64,000 nucleotides of DNA from Hamiltosporidium tvaerminnensis (taxonomy: Eukaryota > Microsporidia > Dubosqiidae): NCBI GenBank assembly GCA_022605425.2, contig JAKIMF020000001.1, positions 2,606,501-2,670,500 of the forward strand, given 5' to 3'. The position numbers and the translations under genes were made by a program. Below are positions 31,472 through 44,401 of the stretch, piece after piece. Position 1 is the first letter of the stretch, and each line of letters starts with the position of its first letter. Below the pieces are notes generated by a model. It saw nothing but the letters and a program-made list of their open reading frames with translations, searched no databases and had not been told where the DNA came from.

Positions 31472-33187
31472 TTATTTACCTTTTTTGTAAATATACCAAT
31501 ATACGCCCAAAATAACACCACCAATAAAAACGATTGGGATTAAAACAAACAGCAAAAAATCTATAATACCGAATTCTTTTGACTCATTCTTGTTATCAGA
31601 AGTTTGGGCTTTGGTTACCGGAATTGTAAAAATCTTTTTTCTCTCTTCTGGGCTAAGCCTTGAAAATTCTTGACGAAAAACATCAAAAAAGATATTTTCT
31701 TCATTAACTAAAAGTTTCTCATCGAATTCTTGTTGGTTTTCGTTGCAATATTTTTCTAATCGTATGTTATAATCGTCTCTCCAAATGGAATTAGTAAATA
31801 ACTCTACATAAATAAAAGTTTTCAATATGCTGGATGTTCGAGGTAACAAAAAATGATTAAAAGTATTTAAGACCAAGTTTTTATCGTATTCTATGCGCTG
31901 TTCATCAAGATAATTTTTAATCACTGCTATAAAATGCACCCTATATGTATTTATAGCAGAAGCATTTTTATTTTCATTTTCAAATTCCATCTTCAAAACA
32001 TCTGCAAGAAATAAAATTTCAACAATGCTTCGGATCATTGTTTGTTTGCATGTTAGTATTTCTTTAAAACAAAATGCCTTCAAACAAAGTACTGCTGATA
32101 TGTATTCATGGTATTCTGTTTTAGAGATGTTTTTCAAAAAAACGTATAAAGCATTTATATAGTTGATCTCTTTTCTTTCTACAATATATTCAATAAATTC
32201 TAAAGAGCTGTTTGAATCCCCTGCTTCAATATTAGATAGATCATTCTTGCCACTGAATTCGTATATTTTTTCAAACCCGTCCTCATTCACTTTCAAAATT
32301 TTTCTGAAAATCGGCTCAGAAATATATTTCGTGATTTTTTTATAAGATTCGAAATCTATATTCTTAAAAGATTCATCTATATACGAGGTAGCATCCAGTG
32401 TAAATGCGGAAATTTCAATAGGGTTAATTATCTCTTTTTCGGTTAAAGATTTCAGTGTAAAGTATTCATTTTTTTTGCCCAAAAGAAACATACACTTTAG
32501 ACATAAGAAAAAACCGAATTGATATTCATGCGTTGCATTAATTAGACTTCTGCTAAATATGCAAGAAGAATATTCGTGGGAATTTAGGCACAACACAAGA
32601 TTCTCGAGCACAGCTATATCTATTTTATTATCTCGGTTTGAGCTATTTTCGATATTCGTACATATTTCAGGGTATTTTTCTTTTAATGAATCATAATTCT
32701 GTTTCCACCACTCATTGTAATTACAATTCTTTCCTTGTAATCTATATGTTGTGAGTTTTACAAGAATATCTTTAATATTTGATTTCATGTTTTTATCTTC
32801 TTTGCAAAATTCAAAAAATTTCTTAAAACGAATCAGATTAAACAAAAATTCTGGATTATATTTTTGTATATCGATTTCAGAATCAGGATTATATACAAAG
32901 TAACAAATCCAAGTTGTAAAATAAGCTAAGAATGTATCTGATTCATTGTTTGTATATTCTTGTATTTTTTTATAATAAAAGCTTGTGATTTTAACCAGTT
33001 TTTCTTTCCTTTCGTCTTCAATTTCGAATTCTAACTTATCAAAACATTTTTTAACTTGATCATCGGCTTTGAATTCATAAGATATTTCCAAATAATTGTC
33101 ATGTATAGATAGTGAATCTTCTGAATTAAGTGTATATTCAAATTCCGATGCATATATTATTTTACAAATAAAAATAAAAAAATTCAT
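31472..33187 (-). CDS. hypothetical type I membrane protein (571 aa)
   Basis: Intact gene of unknown family. The protein starts MNFFIFICKIIYA, a short signal peptide, followed by a large (~520 residue) acidic, mostly helical region with many scattered cysteines, and ends with one transmembrane helix (about 541-566, FLLFVLIPIVFIGGVILG) and a short basic tail YIYKKGK. This layout places the bulk outside the cytoplasm (cell surface or secretory-pathway lumen) with a tiny cytoplasmic tail. The start is strongly supported: CCCC abuts the ATG. The frame ends with TAA. No enzyme motif seen. Confidence 0.8.
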   Translation of the reverse strand: MNFFIFICKIIYASEFEYTLNSEDSLSIHDNYLEISYEFKADDQVKKCFDKLEFEIEDERKEKLVKITSFYYKKIQEYTNNESDTFLAYFTTWICYFVYNPDSEIDIQKYNPEFLFNLIRFKKFFEFCKEDKNMKSNIKDILVKLTTYRLQGKNCNYNEWWKQNYDSLKEKYPEICTNIENSSNRDNKIDIAVLENLVLCLNSHEYSSCIFSRSLINATHEYQFGFFLCLKCMFLLGKKNEYFTLKSLTEKEIINPIEISAFTLDATSYIDESFKNIDFESYKKITKYISEPIFRKILKVNEDGFEKIYEFSGKNDLSNIEAGDSNSSLEFIEYIVERKEINYINALYVFLKNISKTEYHEYISAVLCLKAFCFKEILTCKQTMIRSIVEILFLADVLKMEFENENKNASAINTYRVHFIAVIKNYLDEQRIEYDKNLVLNTFNHFLLPRTSSILKTFIYVELFTNSIWRDDYNIRLEKYCNENQQEFDEKLLVNEENIFFDVFRQEFSRLSPEERKKIFTIPVTKAQTSDNKNESKEFGIIDFLLFVLIPIVFIGGVILGVYWYIYKKGK

Positions 33188-33196
33188 GGGGATATA
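33188..33196 (-). promoter_or_regulatory. CCC-like start-site motif
   Basis: Minus strand reads TATATCCCC immediately before the ATG at 33187. It is the closest spacing of this motif in the window. Confidence 0.5.
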
Positions 33197-33959
33197 ATAT
33201 TTTCAACTTATATATTTGATAATTGTCTAAAAAACATAAATTTTTTTTCTAATAATTAACCAAAAATAGAATAACATTTTTTTTTTCAAAAAATTTTCGT
33301 CTTTTTATTGGTCTTTTATAAAATTTTGATCAAATAAAGTTTTTTTGGTAAATTTGTAATCTGATTTATCATCTCATTTGATCAATAAAAATATTATAAC
33401 AAATTATCATAGTTTTATTTGTTCAAACAAACAATATTAAACATACAAATATCTTTTCATCGTAAAATTTTTAGAAATTATTAAATCAGAAAAATATAAA
33501 ATAGAAAGTTTTTTTTGGTAGTTTTATAAACGAAGGATAGATTTTTCCTGGTTTAGTTAAAACTTTCAAATCTTTGATTTTATACAAATATTTGTAATTT
33601 TAAAAAATGAAACTTGCAGCTGCTTTATTTAAAAAATTATTTCTTGTGAACTCAAAAATTATACGAACAACTATAAAAATAAATTAGAAAAAAAAATTTA
33701 CGATTGTATCAACGGATTCAAAATCTCTTGATTTAGCTTATAAGATTGCAATATCATGATTTATTTAGAGCTGACAATTAAATTATTGAATCAATTGATT
33801 AATCATTTTAAAATTTAACAAAAATATAATTTTTTTATTTAAAAGGGGTTAATCAATATTTTATTTGGTTAATTTTTACTTTTTTTTTATTGGATCTTAA
33901 ATGCAGAAGAATATTTTCTCAAGAATTTGATAAATATTATGTATATATAAATAAAGATT
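33197..33959. other. AT-rich spacer before the Dong element
   Basis: No gene or repeat seen. It ends at the left target duplication of the retrotransposon. Confidence 0.55.
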
Positions 33960-36900
33960 GAAATTATTCAAAATGGGTAGAAAGAAAAATGTTAGCAGCG
34001 AAATATCGAATAATACCAAAATAAAGGCTGCAAACGACGCTGATGAGGTGAAAAAGAGTGATAGTGAGATACAAAAATGTAAGCTACACCCACCGGCGAT
34101 TCCCCTACCTTCCTCCTCCTACACAACAATAACACCTCCACCACCAAGCCAAACATGCAGTAAAATGCAAAATAGTGGGCTTGACACCTTACCTTCGCCT
34201 AATGCACCAGTTCCCTCTTCGGTTGAAGTCTCTGCGTGCGAGCCATCGTACGACATGACAAGCCCCTGTACTCTAGCTATTCCGGAAGGTAACAGGCTAA
34301 TGGCATTGCGGACGATATTCGATTCCGTAACAGCCGACCCGAAGGAATGGCCTCGAATTGTTTTTTTTGCAGTACAGACAAGGTTTGAAAGAATGCCAAG
34401 AAATGGCTGGACAGAGCTTCACAGGTACTATAATGAGAAATTCGGCTGCACTGAAACTCTCGAAGTGTTAAAAAAATTGGCACAAAGTGAGATGGGAAAG
34501 GATGTAAAATCAGAAGAGAATGGAGAGCGACGTAGAATCGCCACTTGTCTCGCTGATACATGCACCTTGACCGACACCACGGAGTACATAAACCTGAGAG
34601 ATAAATTCTTGAGTAAAATCAAAGAAATCTCTGAGAACGAAATTGGAAAAGTAGTGGTCCGAACTAGAAAACATCCAAATGAATTGGTTGATAGTAAAGT
34701 TCTGGATCTCATTAATCGAGTAGTCGGTGAATATGCAGGAGCTCATGTACCTGAGTCAATTACGGAAGCCGCGTATATCATGCAAGCTGCGCAGGTATGC
34801 TATGACGAGGCAACACGCAAAGAAAAGCCTAGATCCGCTTGGAAGGAAAACATAGAAAGTAAAATTTCTAAGTTAGTACTTTCCAAAGATCTTCTCGAGA
34901 AGGCTCGTAAGCAGGAAAAGCTCTCCACTTCGGAAACGAAGAGCCTTAAGAAAATCATGCGAGAGTTTAATTTAAACTTGAGCAGCGTAACTGATCTTTC
35001 TGAGGCTTTAGTTAAGAAGAATGAGTCTTTGAATGTTTACGAGAAAAAAATTACGATGCATGAAAGTAGGAAGCAATTCCGAAAAGAGAATCGTATGTTT
35101 GAGCTTTTCCGAGGTCGATTTTATCGTGGGTTATCTGAGCGTGTGGAATCCGAGCATGTGGTTAGCCGTGATGAAATTGTGAGTTTTTGGTCTACAATGT
35201 GGAACAAAAATGATGACACAGTCACGTACGATGATTATTTGATTCCATTTGTATCAGATAATCATCCGACCACGTTTCCTTCACTTGATGAATTTGTGAA
35301 TATCATTAATTGGCTCCCTAATTGGAAAGCTGCTGGAATTGATGGTATTTACAATTTTTTCATTAAGAAACTTACAACTCTTCACAAATATCTTTATGAT
35401 ATTGTGAAAGTTATATGTTTAGAAGGAACACCTCAAGCTGATTGGTTTACTGCGGGCTTACGTATTTGATACCGAAAGGAATTCCACGAAGAGGCTCTGA
35501 CTACAGGCCAATCACTTGTATGTCCAACCTCTATAAGTTAACGACAAAGTGTGTAACGAAAGTCGTTCAACTTGAAGTGGAAAGGCGAGGGTTGCTTGCA
35601 GAGAACCAACTAGGGGCGGTAAGAGGTGTGCAATGAGCGAAAGAGCAGGCTCTACTGAATATTGCCTTAAATAAAGAGTACGGAAACAATCTTAAGGCAA
35701 CATGGATTGATGTTAAAAAAGCTTATGATTCAATAGATCATGCTTATTTAACTCAATGCATTGAAAACCTTAATTTACCTGATTGGATCCTGAAATTTAT
35801 TAAGGTAATTATATCAAAATGGAAAATTGATATATCAGTAGGGCCTGAAAAAATCATGAGCAAGAAGATTGATAGAGGGATCCTGCAAGGAGATAGTCTG
35901 TCACCTTTGTTATTTGTGTTGTGTATGGATCCATTAAGCCGAAAGCTTAATGAAAAATACACAAAAGTGACAGTACAAACAGATGCAGAATCCCATTCTA
36001 CTAATCATCTCTTGTTTATTGATGATCTTAAGATCCTTGCAAAAGACAGCTCCACATTGAGTGCTATGACAGGCGAGGCAAAGGAATTTTTAGAGGTGAT
36101 TGGCTTAGAGATTAACAAAGAGAAGTCAGCCACAAATGATACGTGTTGTGAAGATACTGCTACTCTTCTAGAAGGTGTTAGTGTTTACAAATATTTAGGA
36201 ATAATAGAAGATAGCAGAGGAATCCCAACACGTAGCTCATTTGAAGAAGTACAGAGCAAACTTATATCAAGAGTTGAAAGACTTTGTCACACTAGATTAA
36301 ATGCAAAAAATTTATTTTCTGCAATCAATCAACATGCGATATCGTTAATCAACTACCACATAGGAGTACTTCGACTTGAACCGGCTGACTTCTCTAAGTT
36401 AGATGATGCAGTGCGTGCGGTGTTGGTTAAAAATAAGATACATCTCCGCCCAGGATGTAAAGAGCGGTTGTATCTTCCTAGAACAGAACTTGGAAGAGGC
36501 CTACATAGTGTTGAGTTGCGAAGCGAACATATGCTTCTGCAACTCTTGGATTGTCTGGAAAAAAGTAAAGAAATATCAACTAGACGAGCAGCAATCCTCA
36601 AGGTGGAGAATAATAATAAAACCCATCTTGCACAATTAACAGGCTTCTTAAAAGTAAAGTACAGGTTGGCAGAAGAAGTCACTAAGAAAAGTTTAGAAGA
36701 AGCTCAACTTGGAAAACTATATAACGAAATAGAAAAACGAAAACTCCATTCAAAGTTATATAATGCAAGGAAAAATGAGCTTGTGAGTGTTAGTGACTCT
36801 TCAAGATGGCTAAAGAGAGGAAATATTAGGCCACGAAATGAAGCTGTGTTCTGCTATATCCAGGATAGAAATGTATTCTGGGGAGCAGATGGTGTGTGTC

Positions 36901-37786
36901 AACATTGCGGGAAGTCTGGTAAGACTGTGGATCATCTAGCAACTAGATGTGAAAAAATGCTAGGCCATGATTACACTAGACGGCATAATGAAGTGGTTAG
37001 ATGCCTACACCTTCTCCTTCTAAATAGATATAAGTTTAAGTCTTCAAAACGAATAAGGAGCCACTCAGTTCAAGAAATTCTTGATAATGAGTATGCAGAG
37101 ATAAGAGTGGACACCAGAATTAAAACTGATGTTAAAATTCGGAATAACAGACCGGACATATTTATTTTAGATAAGAAGAAGAATAAGATAACACTCATTG
37201 AAGTAGGAATCACTTCCCAAGATTCACTTCAAATAGTTGAAACTGAAAAACTTAGGAAGTATGACCTGCTAGCCAATGAGTTGGGCCTTATTTATAAGTG
37301 TAGTGTTGAGATAATCCCTTATGTGATGACCTGGGACGGTATTGTGACAAAATACCATAAATCTCATCTTAAAAGACTAGAAATACCCATGAATGTAGAA
37401 GCATACATTCAGTCTATAGTACTTAAAAAGACAGTCGAAACTATTTCCTTTGATCGACGAAGAGGACTTGAGTCAGGACTAAATGCCGAAGAGAGCTGGG
37501 AGAGAGCGTCAATGGGTGTTATTATGAGATCAGAGATGCATGAGGAACCAATACCCCCTTTAAAAGAAGCGAAAACAGAGGAAGATGGTGCCAAAAATTT
37601 TAAACCAAAATATAAAGCCCCCTTTATTTTACAAGGAGGAACCACTTTAGAGGAACCGACCAATAACATAAATGAAGAGTCGGATTTGGAAGAAGAGACA
37701 AAAGTGGTTAAAGAGGTAGAAGAAAACATGTAAAAAATGGTAAAAAATATTTTAACCCAGAATTTTATTAAATAGAAATTATTCAA
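33960..37786 (+). mobile_element. Dong/R4-like non-LTR retrotransposon with 12-bp TSD
   Basis: Bounded by a perfect direct repeat GAAATTATTCAA at 33960-33971 and 37775-37786. The inserted body is 33972-37774 (3.8 kb). It begins one base before the ORF's ATG, so there is almost no 5' UTR, and ends with a short AT-rich 3' UTR (TTTTAACCCAGAATTTTATT, then AAATA) without a long poly-A. GC content is clearly above host background. Family R4/Dong elements are typically longer, so some 5' truncation is possible, though the ORF start looks natural. At least four truncated relatives lie elsewhere in the window, which shows that this family has amplified here. Confidence 0.9.
33973..37733 (+). pseudogene. 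Dong/R4-like polyprotein: RT, CCHC and restriction-like endonuclease
   Basis: Single ORF beginning MGRKKNVSSE (ATG at 33973) with a Pro/Ser-rich N-terminal section. The reverse transcriptase follows: a fingers motif KAAGIDGIYNFFIKKL, DYRPITCMSNLYKLTTK, motif A WIDVKKAYDSIDH, motif B GILQGDSLSPLLFVLCMD, and catalytic FIDD in HLLFIDDLKILAK. Next come a CCHC knuckle CQHCGKSGKTVDHLATRC (near 36898) and a restriction-like endonuclease RPDIFILDKKKNKITLIEVG (near 37150), the C-terminal order of R2/R4/Dong elements. The frame is broken twice: a frameshift at about 35457-35462 in the RT, and a TGA at 35634-35636, after which the same frame stays open to 37733. All key catalytic residues are kept, so the damage is recent. 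Confidence 0.92.
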
Positions 37787-39366
37787 TATTTTTTTTCTTG
37801 CATTATGGCTTATTATAAGACGTAAACGATTTGATTCTGTTAAAAAAATATATCACGAAAATACACATTTTTTTTAATAAAAAAAATTTTGTTTTGTAAT
37901 AAATTATTTTACCATAAAATAACAAAATATGAAACATTTTTTTAATAATTTCTTGTTATATTTGGTATTAAAATAATTTTAAAATATAAAACTAAAACGA
38001 TATTTTTATTTTTGTTTGATTTGGTCCAAAATATGAACATAAAGCCAAAATAGAAACAAACAAGTCTCAATCCTACATAATAGGCGTGATATATCTAGAG
38101 ATTGAGGTATTTTGTATATTTACGTAAAAATATAGTAGAATGCAATTAAAAAACCAAAAAGAAAAGAAGTATTTGCAACTTAACCACATAATTGTTTTAA
38201 GTTTTTTAGAAATATAAGTTAATTTAATTTAAAAATAGAAAATTCTATTATTTTCTCATTTATATATTGGTCGAATATTTTTCCTGATAAATGTTTTGAT
38301 GCTATTTTTTTAATATTTTTCAAAAAAAAATTTCCATAGCATAACATATATCGTAGAGTAAATAATACTTACTATTTTAAAGCAATCAGAATTTTTTTGA
38401 CTTCTTAAGAATCTTTCGACGCAGATTTCATTTACCTTGTACAAAGGGTCATTGTATTTATTAGTTTGATTTTTGTAAAACGTTTCGAGTGCTATACTGC
38501 AGAATGTCAAAAAAATACTTGATTTTTAATTCAGAAGTTTTCTTGCAAAAAAATATCTCAATATTATCTAGTTATATCTGTTTTGCTCGTACTTAAATCA
38601 GGAAAAAAATTGATAATAGTTTATGGATTTGATATTATTTGCTGGAGTTTTGGAAAGTGCTCCTTTCGTCAAGCGATCGCTTATTCAACTGTTTTATCTT
38701 AAAAAATTCTAAAACAGAACATTATGCTCCAGTTCAAAAAAACTTTTTAATTTCTCTAACAAAATATCAGTACAACAATTTTTTTGTGCTTTAAAATTAA
38801 TTATATACTACATAGTTAAACAATTTGATTAATTCTTAAGTAATTTCTAGTCTTAAATATTTCAGTTTTATACATTAAAACAAACCTTCTTATACATTTC
38901 TATCTGAGAAAATATTAAACAAATATTTCATCAAAAAGACACAAATTTGAATTTAGAGGCTATAAATCAAGAAAATGGATAATCTAGAAAAGATATACTT
39001 ATCAAACAGATACAGAAATTCCGAAATCTCGAATCTGAAAAAAAATAAGAAATATTAAAATTTAATAAGAATATAACAAAGTAAAATTCCAAGACGAATC
39101 AATTAAAAATGAATGGAAATCTAGATCAAGGAAATGATAGTTAATACCAGCCCAACCCGAATCTTTTTAGTTCTGTACATTCTCTTGAAAATTTTCTTAA
39201 ATGAAAGTTCGAATAATAACAATAGAATTTTAACCAACTCAGTATAATAAAAAGAATGCCAAGGCTTCTGGTTATTAATGAAGGAGCACAAAAACATTCC
39301 ATTATTTATAAAAATATGAATTAAGTAAAATCAAAAGCGATGAGAAACGAATCCTATTATTTATAA
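37787..39366. other. intergenic desert
   Basis: No supported gene or repeat. Confidence 0.5.
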
Positions 39367-39681
39367 GACAAAGGTTTTGTTCAGAAACGAAACAAGCTTA
39401 TATATTACGGCCTTTTGTACCTCGCAGTATTTAAGGAAACTAAAAAAATTTACAGACTTCATAAACCTTTCAATATTTTGAAGAATCCTATAAATTTAGA
39501 TTTTGCAAATAAAATCTATAAAGTCGAATTAATAGATTATTACTTCTTTGTATTGAATCCCTCTATGATTTTTGTATTATTTACTAGAGACAAAGATAAA
39601 AACATTTTATTTAGGTATTATAAATTTTTAAAGATAGATTTTATTACAATGCGTAAATTTCATTTTCTCAAGGAAAAATGA
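39367..39681 (+). pseudogene. ORF fragment without a start
   Basis: A 104-codon frame, open from just after a TAA at 39364 to a TGA at 39679, with no usable ATG in its first 50 codons. Composition is protein-like (VFKETKKIYRLHKPF, NPINLDFANKIYKVELID, LFTRDKDKNILFRYYKFL). I do not recognise it. Probably the remaining part of a decayed gene. Confidence 0.35.
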
Positions 39682-42600
39682 TTAACATATACGCTTATTT
39701 CTTAAATTATTTTTTTTGATTTTATATGGCGCAAATGATACACTACTTTTTTCTTATCTTTCTTATTATTTTTGCTTTCTAGGGGTTACTCTTCTTTTCT
39801 ATGATAGATAATCCGAAATATACGTTGAATTCCAAGAATCTTAATCTTTCTTTTTGCAAAATAAAAATTATATGAGTGTAAAACCGTACATTAAAGTTTT
39901 TAAACTATGTAAATGATTCCTTTTAATATTACCAGATGCTCAGGGACTTATGTAATTTTTTTGGAACAAATAGAAAAAAATAGAAATTTAAAATTTATGG
40001 TTCTTGGTTTAGAAATAAATTTTTTGTTTTGGCTTTTTCCTGACAAAAAATTTAATTGAATGAACAAGCCAGTATTTAAATATATTTCTCAATAAACAAA
40101 AATAGTGCTAAAAATTTTGAACCATTCGGTTTTTTTTCTATGATTTGATTCAAAGTTGTGGTAGATTATTTAAATATATCTAGAACATAGTTCATAAAAA
40201 GATTTTGAAATATCTTTTTGAGAAATTAATATTAATTATTATAGGGAGTCTATTTTATATTTTTCCTCTAACTGTAAGCTTCAACCCAAAATGTGGCTAC
40301 TAAAAAAAATCTAAAGAGCAAAATCCGGATTAATCTGAGAACCCGTTTATTTAACGAAAAGAGTGTACACAGATACCCAAATATTACAAAAGCCGTTATT
40401 ATCCCTTCTTTAATATCAAACCTTTAATAAAAGCATAAACCATAAGAGGTCTATATTTCGATGATTATTCAGAAATAAATTCTTTTTTTATATATTCACA
40501 CTAGAGTTAGCTAAACGAATTGTTTTACACATCATACCTTCAAAATGTAGTCATGTAAATCAAAACTGAAGTTTTACCGTATTATTATAATATTTTGTAT
40601 CATATATACATAGATATTACCAGAATTATTAATATTTTATCCATAGATAATGAATTAGATTGTTTAACCTTACTATCTCTCTAAGAAAATATTAGTTGAT
40701 TAACATTATAAATTCTACACAATATTTAATAGTAAAATAACAAATTAGCAGTTTTAGGCAACAATTTATAGGATAAAAGGACTACTATTGACTTAAAAAT
40801 CCACCTTTTTAGTTATCATATAGGCTTAAAAATTAAAAAATATCTTTTTACTTGTAAGAAATCTGGAAATTTAAAAATTAAAAATAAAAAAATATTTCTT
40901 GTAAATTTATGCTTTAAGCAGTATTTTAGTTAAATTAGAAATCAACATATAAAGAAATATTATCTTTCTATAAATTTAGTTATACTTTTGAATCAGAGCT
41001 TATATTTTAAAGTTTTAAATTCAAATCAGCAAAAAAACGAAAATATTTTCTCACTATATAAATTTACATTAAAGCAATTAAAACAGCAATAAGTTTAAAA
41101 AGCCTTCCTACGTAAACTCAAATAATAAACTTGAAAAATCGAATGAAAATAGATTTTTTACAAGACTTTAAATACGAATATATTGGCTATGAAATTATCT
41201 TTATACTAAATAGTATAATGATATTATTACCATTTATTTGTGATGATTGCATCTTAATAGAAGATAAATAGACAATTCCAAAATATATTTAAATTAGACA
41301 ATCAAAATACAAATAAAGAATGAAAGTAAATATTCTCAACTTTTATTTCAAAAATATAAACAAAAAAAGATTAAAATATTGTTAAATTCTTTTATAGTTA
41401 TAAGAAAATATGTAGATAATTTAAGATTTTCTATTATTCGGATATATCCTAAAAATATCAATTATGTATAATATTATAACCGAATGATCTTCCTTCGAAT
41501 GTTTAACAATTTATAAAATCCAAGTGATCAATATTTTCTCAAAAAAATAGTCCAAACAGTTCAATGTTTTAATTTATAAAAAATTTAGTTAGGAAATAAC
41601 TTTTTGAAAATTTTAAAATATAATTATACACAGCTTTAATTCACTTAGACTATATTTTTTTAGAACCTATGATTGCTTTAGAAGTTTCAAAAAAAATCAG
41701 AAATGAATTGAAATTATATTACGCGAATAAATAACTCAAATTAATGTTTTAAAAAAATTAATACTTAAACAATAACTTATCAAAAATGTTGTATTAAGCA
41801 TAAGTATAAGAGGTTTAAAAAGAAGAATTTTTATGTATATCCCATATGCATTCTAGTTTATACAACTTAGCACAATATATTTATTTTTTTATTTGTCGCT
41901 GGTAAAATAAATGAACTAAAAACTTTGTATAAAACCTCGAAACGGTATGTAATCATAGCCTATTCGGATCAAAAATAAATTTTTAGCCGTCTGAAAATCG
42001 GTCAAGGTTAATTAATTGTACAAAAAAAAATTTTTAGAGCAATTGAACCTAATGAAATAAAATGTAAAGATTCAAGCGATGTATTCTTTGTACAGTTAGT
42101 TTTTCATATGATGATAAGCTATGGTTATATCTCTAATGTAAACCGCTTGATATAACAAAACAAATACTATTTGTGTTATAAAGAAGTTATTTAATTTTCT
42201 ATTATATTAAGATATAGTTGCTCTATACATTTTTTTGAATTAACTGAATATACTTTAAATTGTCAAGATATTTTAATATGATTTCAACATAAAATTTCCA
42301 TACCCGGTGTGAAGTTTGAATTTTTTAGTGTTTGGTGACTTTCTTTCTGAACAAGAATAAAAGGTACAAGTAAAAGAGGATTTTTCCTAAATAAATAAAT
42401 TCGAATAATAAAATACATATAGATTTTTCATGGTTTCTCTTGCACCAATATAAAGCATAAAAAAATGAATAAGGTTTTTTTATCCTAAAAAGAGAATCGA
42501 TTCCACAACTAATTTGGAAAATTAGGAAATATTTTTACATTAAAATTTATATGCAATAAATTATGTTTATAAACCGATAGAACATCATTACGATCAGATT

Positions 42601-43306
42601 TATATAAATTGAGTAAGAATACTAGAACACAGTATTTTTTTTATCCTTACTAATTATATGTTTTGCAGATAAAAGGTTATTGATTGCGAGTTTGATATAA
42701 TAATACAGTCAAAAAATATCATCCCTACCTGTAAAAATGAATAGTAGTAGATATTTATGGAAACTATTTATAAACTTGCTCAATTAATTGCCAATACTAA
42801 TATACAGATTGTATAATAAAGATTTAGTTATCAGAAAATACGTAAATAGACACGAAATTTATGATAATTTAGGTGATAAAATCTTAAAATATAAACCAAA
42901 TAAACGCATCAATTACTGAAAACCAATAAAAACAATTAAAGCCTTTTCTTGAAAAAGTACAATTTAACTAAATTCCAATGATATAAATTAAAATTTAAAA
43001 AAATTACTGAAACAAAAGTTTCTTAAAGAAAAAATCTCTAGTAGAGATATAAATTCAAAATCATTTTAACTATAAAAATGAATTGCTTAAAAATAGAAGA
43101 AAATATTTCTTAAAAACTGATTAAACTTGTTGATATACATATAAATTACAAAAATTCAAATAATTCTCAAAATAGAACTTATCCTATTACCTATATGTTA
43201 ACCTATTAAATAATTACAATATTAAAAATTATATATATAAAAAATTTCTTAGTGAAAATCATCGAACTGTATTCATAATTACAACCGTTTTTCAATTGAT
43301 TGTGAT
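39682..43306. other. intergenic desert
   Basis: About 3.6 kb, AT-rich. Short stop-poor patches near 40270-40400 and 42030-42155 on the plus strand (for example IEPNEIKCKDSSDVFFVQLV) may be remnants of genes, but no family can be named. Confidence 0.45.
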
Positions 43307-43492
43307 TTATTTATAAACAATCAATTTGGTTATCAACGTATATATTTCATTATTTAAATAAGAAAAAAGATGCAGAGTTTTATTATACGGTGTTGGTTTT
43401 GTATCTAATAATTTGATGTGATTTATTTTTTCAAAACATATTGAGCAGCGAAGAACTATAATGAAAATATGAAAAAATGTAAAAACCTGCAT
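43307..43492 (-). CDS. small secreted protein (61 aa)
   Basis: Short intact frame beginning MQVFTFFHIFIIVLRCSICF, a convincing signal peptide, followed by about 40 residues with LDTKPTPYNKTLHLFSYL and a TAA. It is kept because the ATG is preceded by TTCCCAGA, the same CCC-type start signal seen at larger genes and almost identical to the sequence before the locus at 44402. Either a genuine small secreted peptide or the 5' end of a longer gene truncated by decay; no open frame continues past the stop. No homologue recognised. Confidence 0.5.
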   Translation of the reverse strand: MQVFTFFHIFIIVLRCSICFEKINHIKLLDTKPTPYNKTLHLFSYLNNEIYTLITKLIVYK

Positions 43493-43500
43493 TCTGGGAA
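43493..43500 (-). promoter_or_regulatory. CCC-like start-site motif
   Basis: Minus strand TTCCCAGA directly before the ATG at 43492; compare TATCCCAGAA before position 44402. Confidence 0.45.
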
Positions 43501-44394
43501 CATTTGAACTTAAATTTTCATTAAAATATGTATGTTAATTTAAGGAAAAGGCGTAAATTTTGCCATATTGTTCTTTTATATAATTATTTTCTAATTATAA
43601 TTCATCAAAAAGTGTTGATGCCGATGGCCCAGTGGTCATGAAAATCCGAGTTTACTTTCAAAGAGAAAGTATAATGTATTAGGTGTAACCCAAAAAAACA
43701 TGATGGCAAAATTGAACAAATATGAAACCGAAAAAAAGAGATTTATACGGTACTTGCTAGCTTTGAAAATTCGAAATCAAATCGCTGGAAATATTTTTAA
43801 ATTTTATGATATTTGAATTTTCTAGAACATTTCTTTGGTCAACTAAACAAAAATTTAAGAGTTATAAAAAATTATCACTAAAACTAAAATGTATCTTGAT
43901 ATTATAATAAATGGTTGTATTTTTTATTAAATTCAAATATAATGGTTCTAATTCAATAATACAAAAGATCGGAAATTAATATTCTTAGATGATAAAAAGT
44001 ACGAACCGTAAATAACCAGAAATATAAAACTTTCATCTTGTAAAGTAATTTTCTAAAACTGTCATTTTTTAATCTGTATGTCTTAAAGTTTCGGGTTGCT
44101 TGAATCAAATTTCTTTTAGTTAAAAATATTCTACCAGAAAATGCAAATTTCTAAAATTTTTATGGTTCTTGTATTACATGACCCAGAATCTAAAAAAATG
44201 AAAATTTTTAAATTCTAAAAGAATCGATAGAACAATGAAAAATTATATACGTACAAAAAAAGTTAACCATGAAAATTTCATTTAGTTTTCCCGCAACTTT
44301 TACTTTCTTATTAAAACTTTTTGCTACAACTAACCAAAGAAACAACAAAAGAGTTTGGGAACCAAATTCTATAGCTGAAAATAACGATTATTAT
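43501..44394. other. intergenic, with a 38-codon ORF
   Basis: Mostly AT-rich. At 43700-43816 a 38-codon frame starts MMAKLNKYETEKKRF, with CCC ten bases upstream. It is basic and short; I cannot tell whether it is real. A tRNA-like box A (GATGGCCCAGTGGTCA at 43623) is present but no cloverleaf follows. Confidence 0.35.
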
Positions 44395-44401
44395 CCCAGA
44401 A
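44395..44401 (+). promoter_or_regulatory. CCC-like start-site motif before a TTG
   Basis: TTATCCCAGAA immediately precedes the TTG at 44402. The motif marks the expected start although no ATG is present there. Confidence 0.4.

Noticed and set aside
43617-43690. tRNA-like sequence (GATGGCCCAGTGGTCA resembles box A)
   Set aside because: No acceptor stem closes, no proper anticodon arm and no box B (GGTTCGAATCC-like) follows; only AGGTGTAACCC is present.
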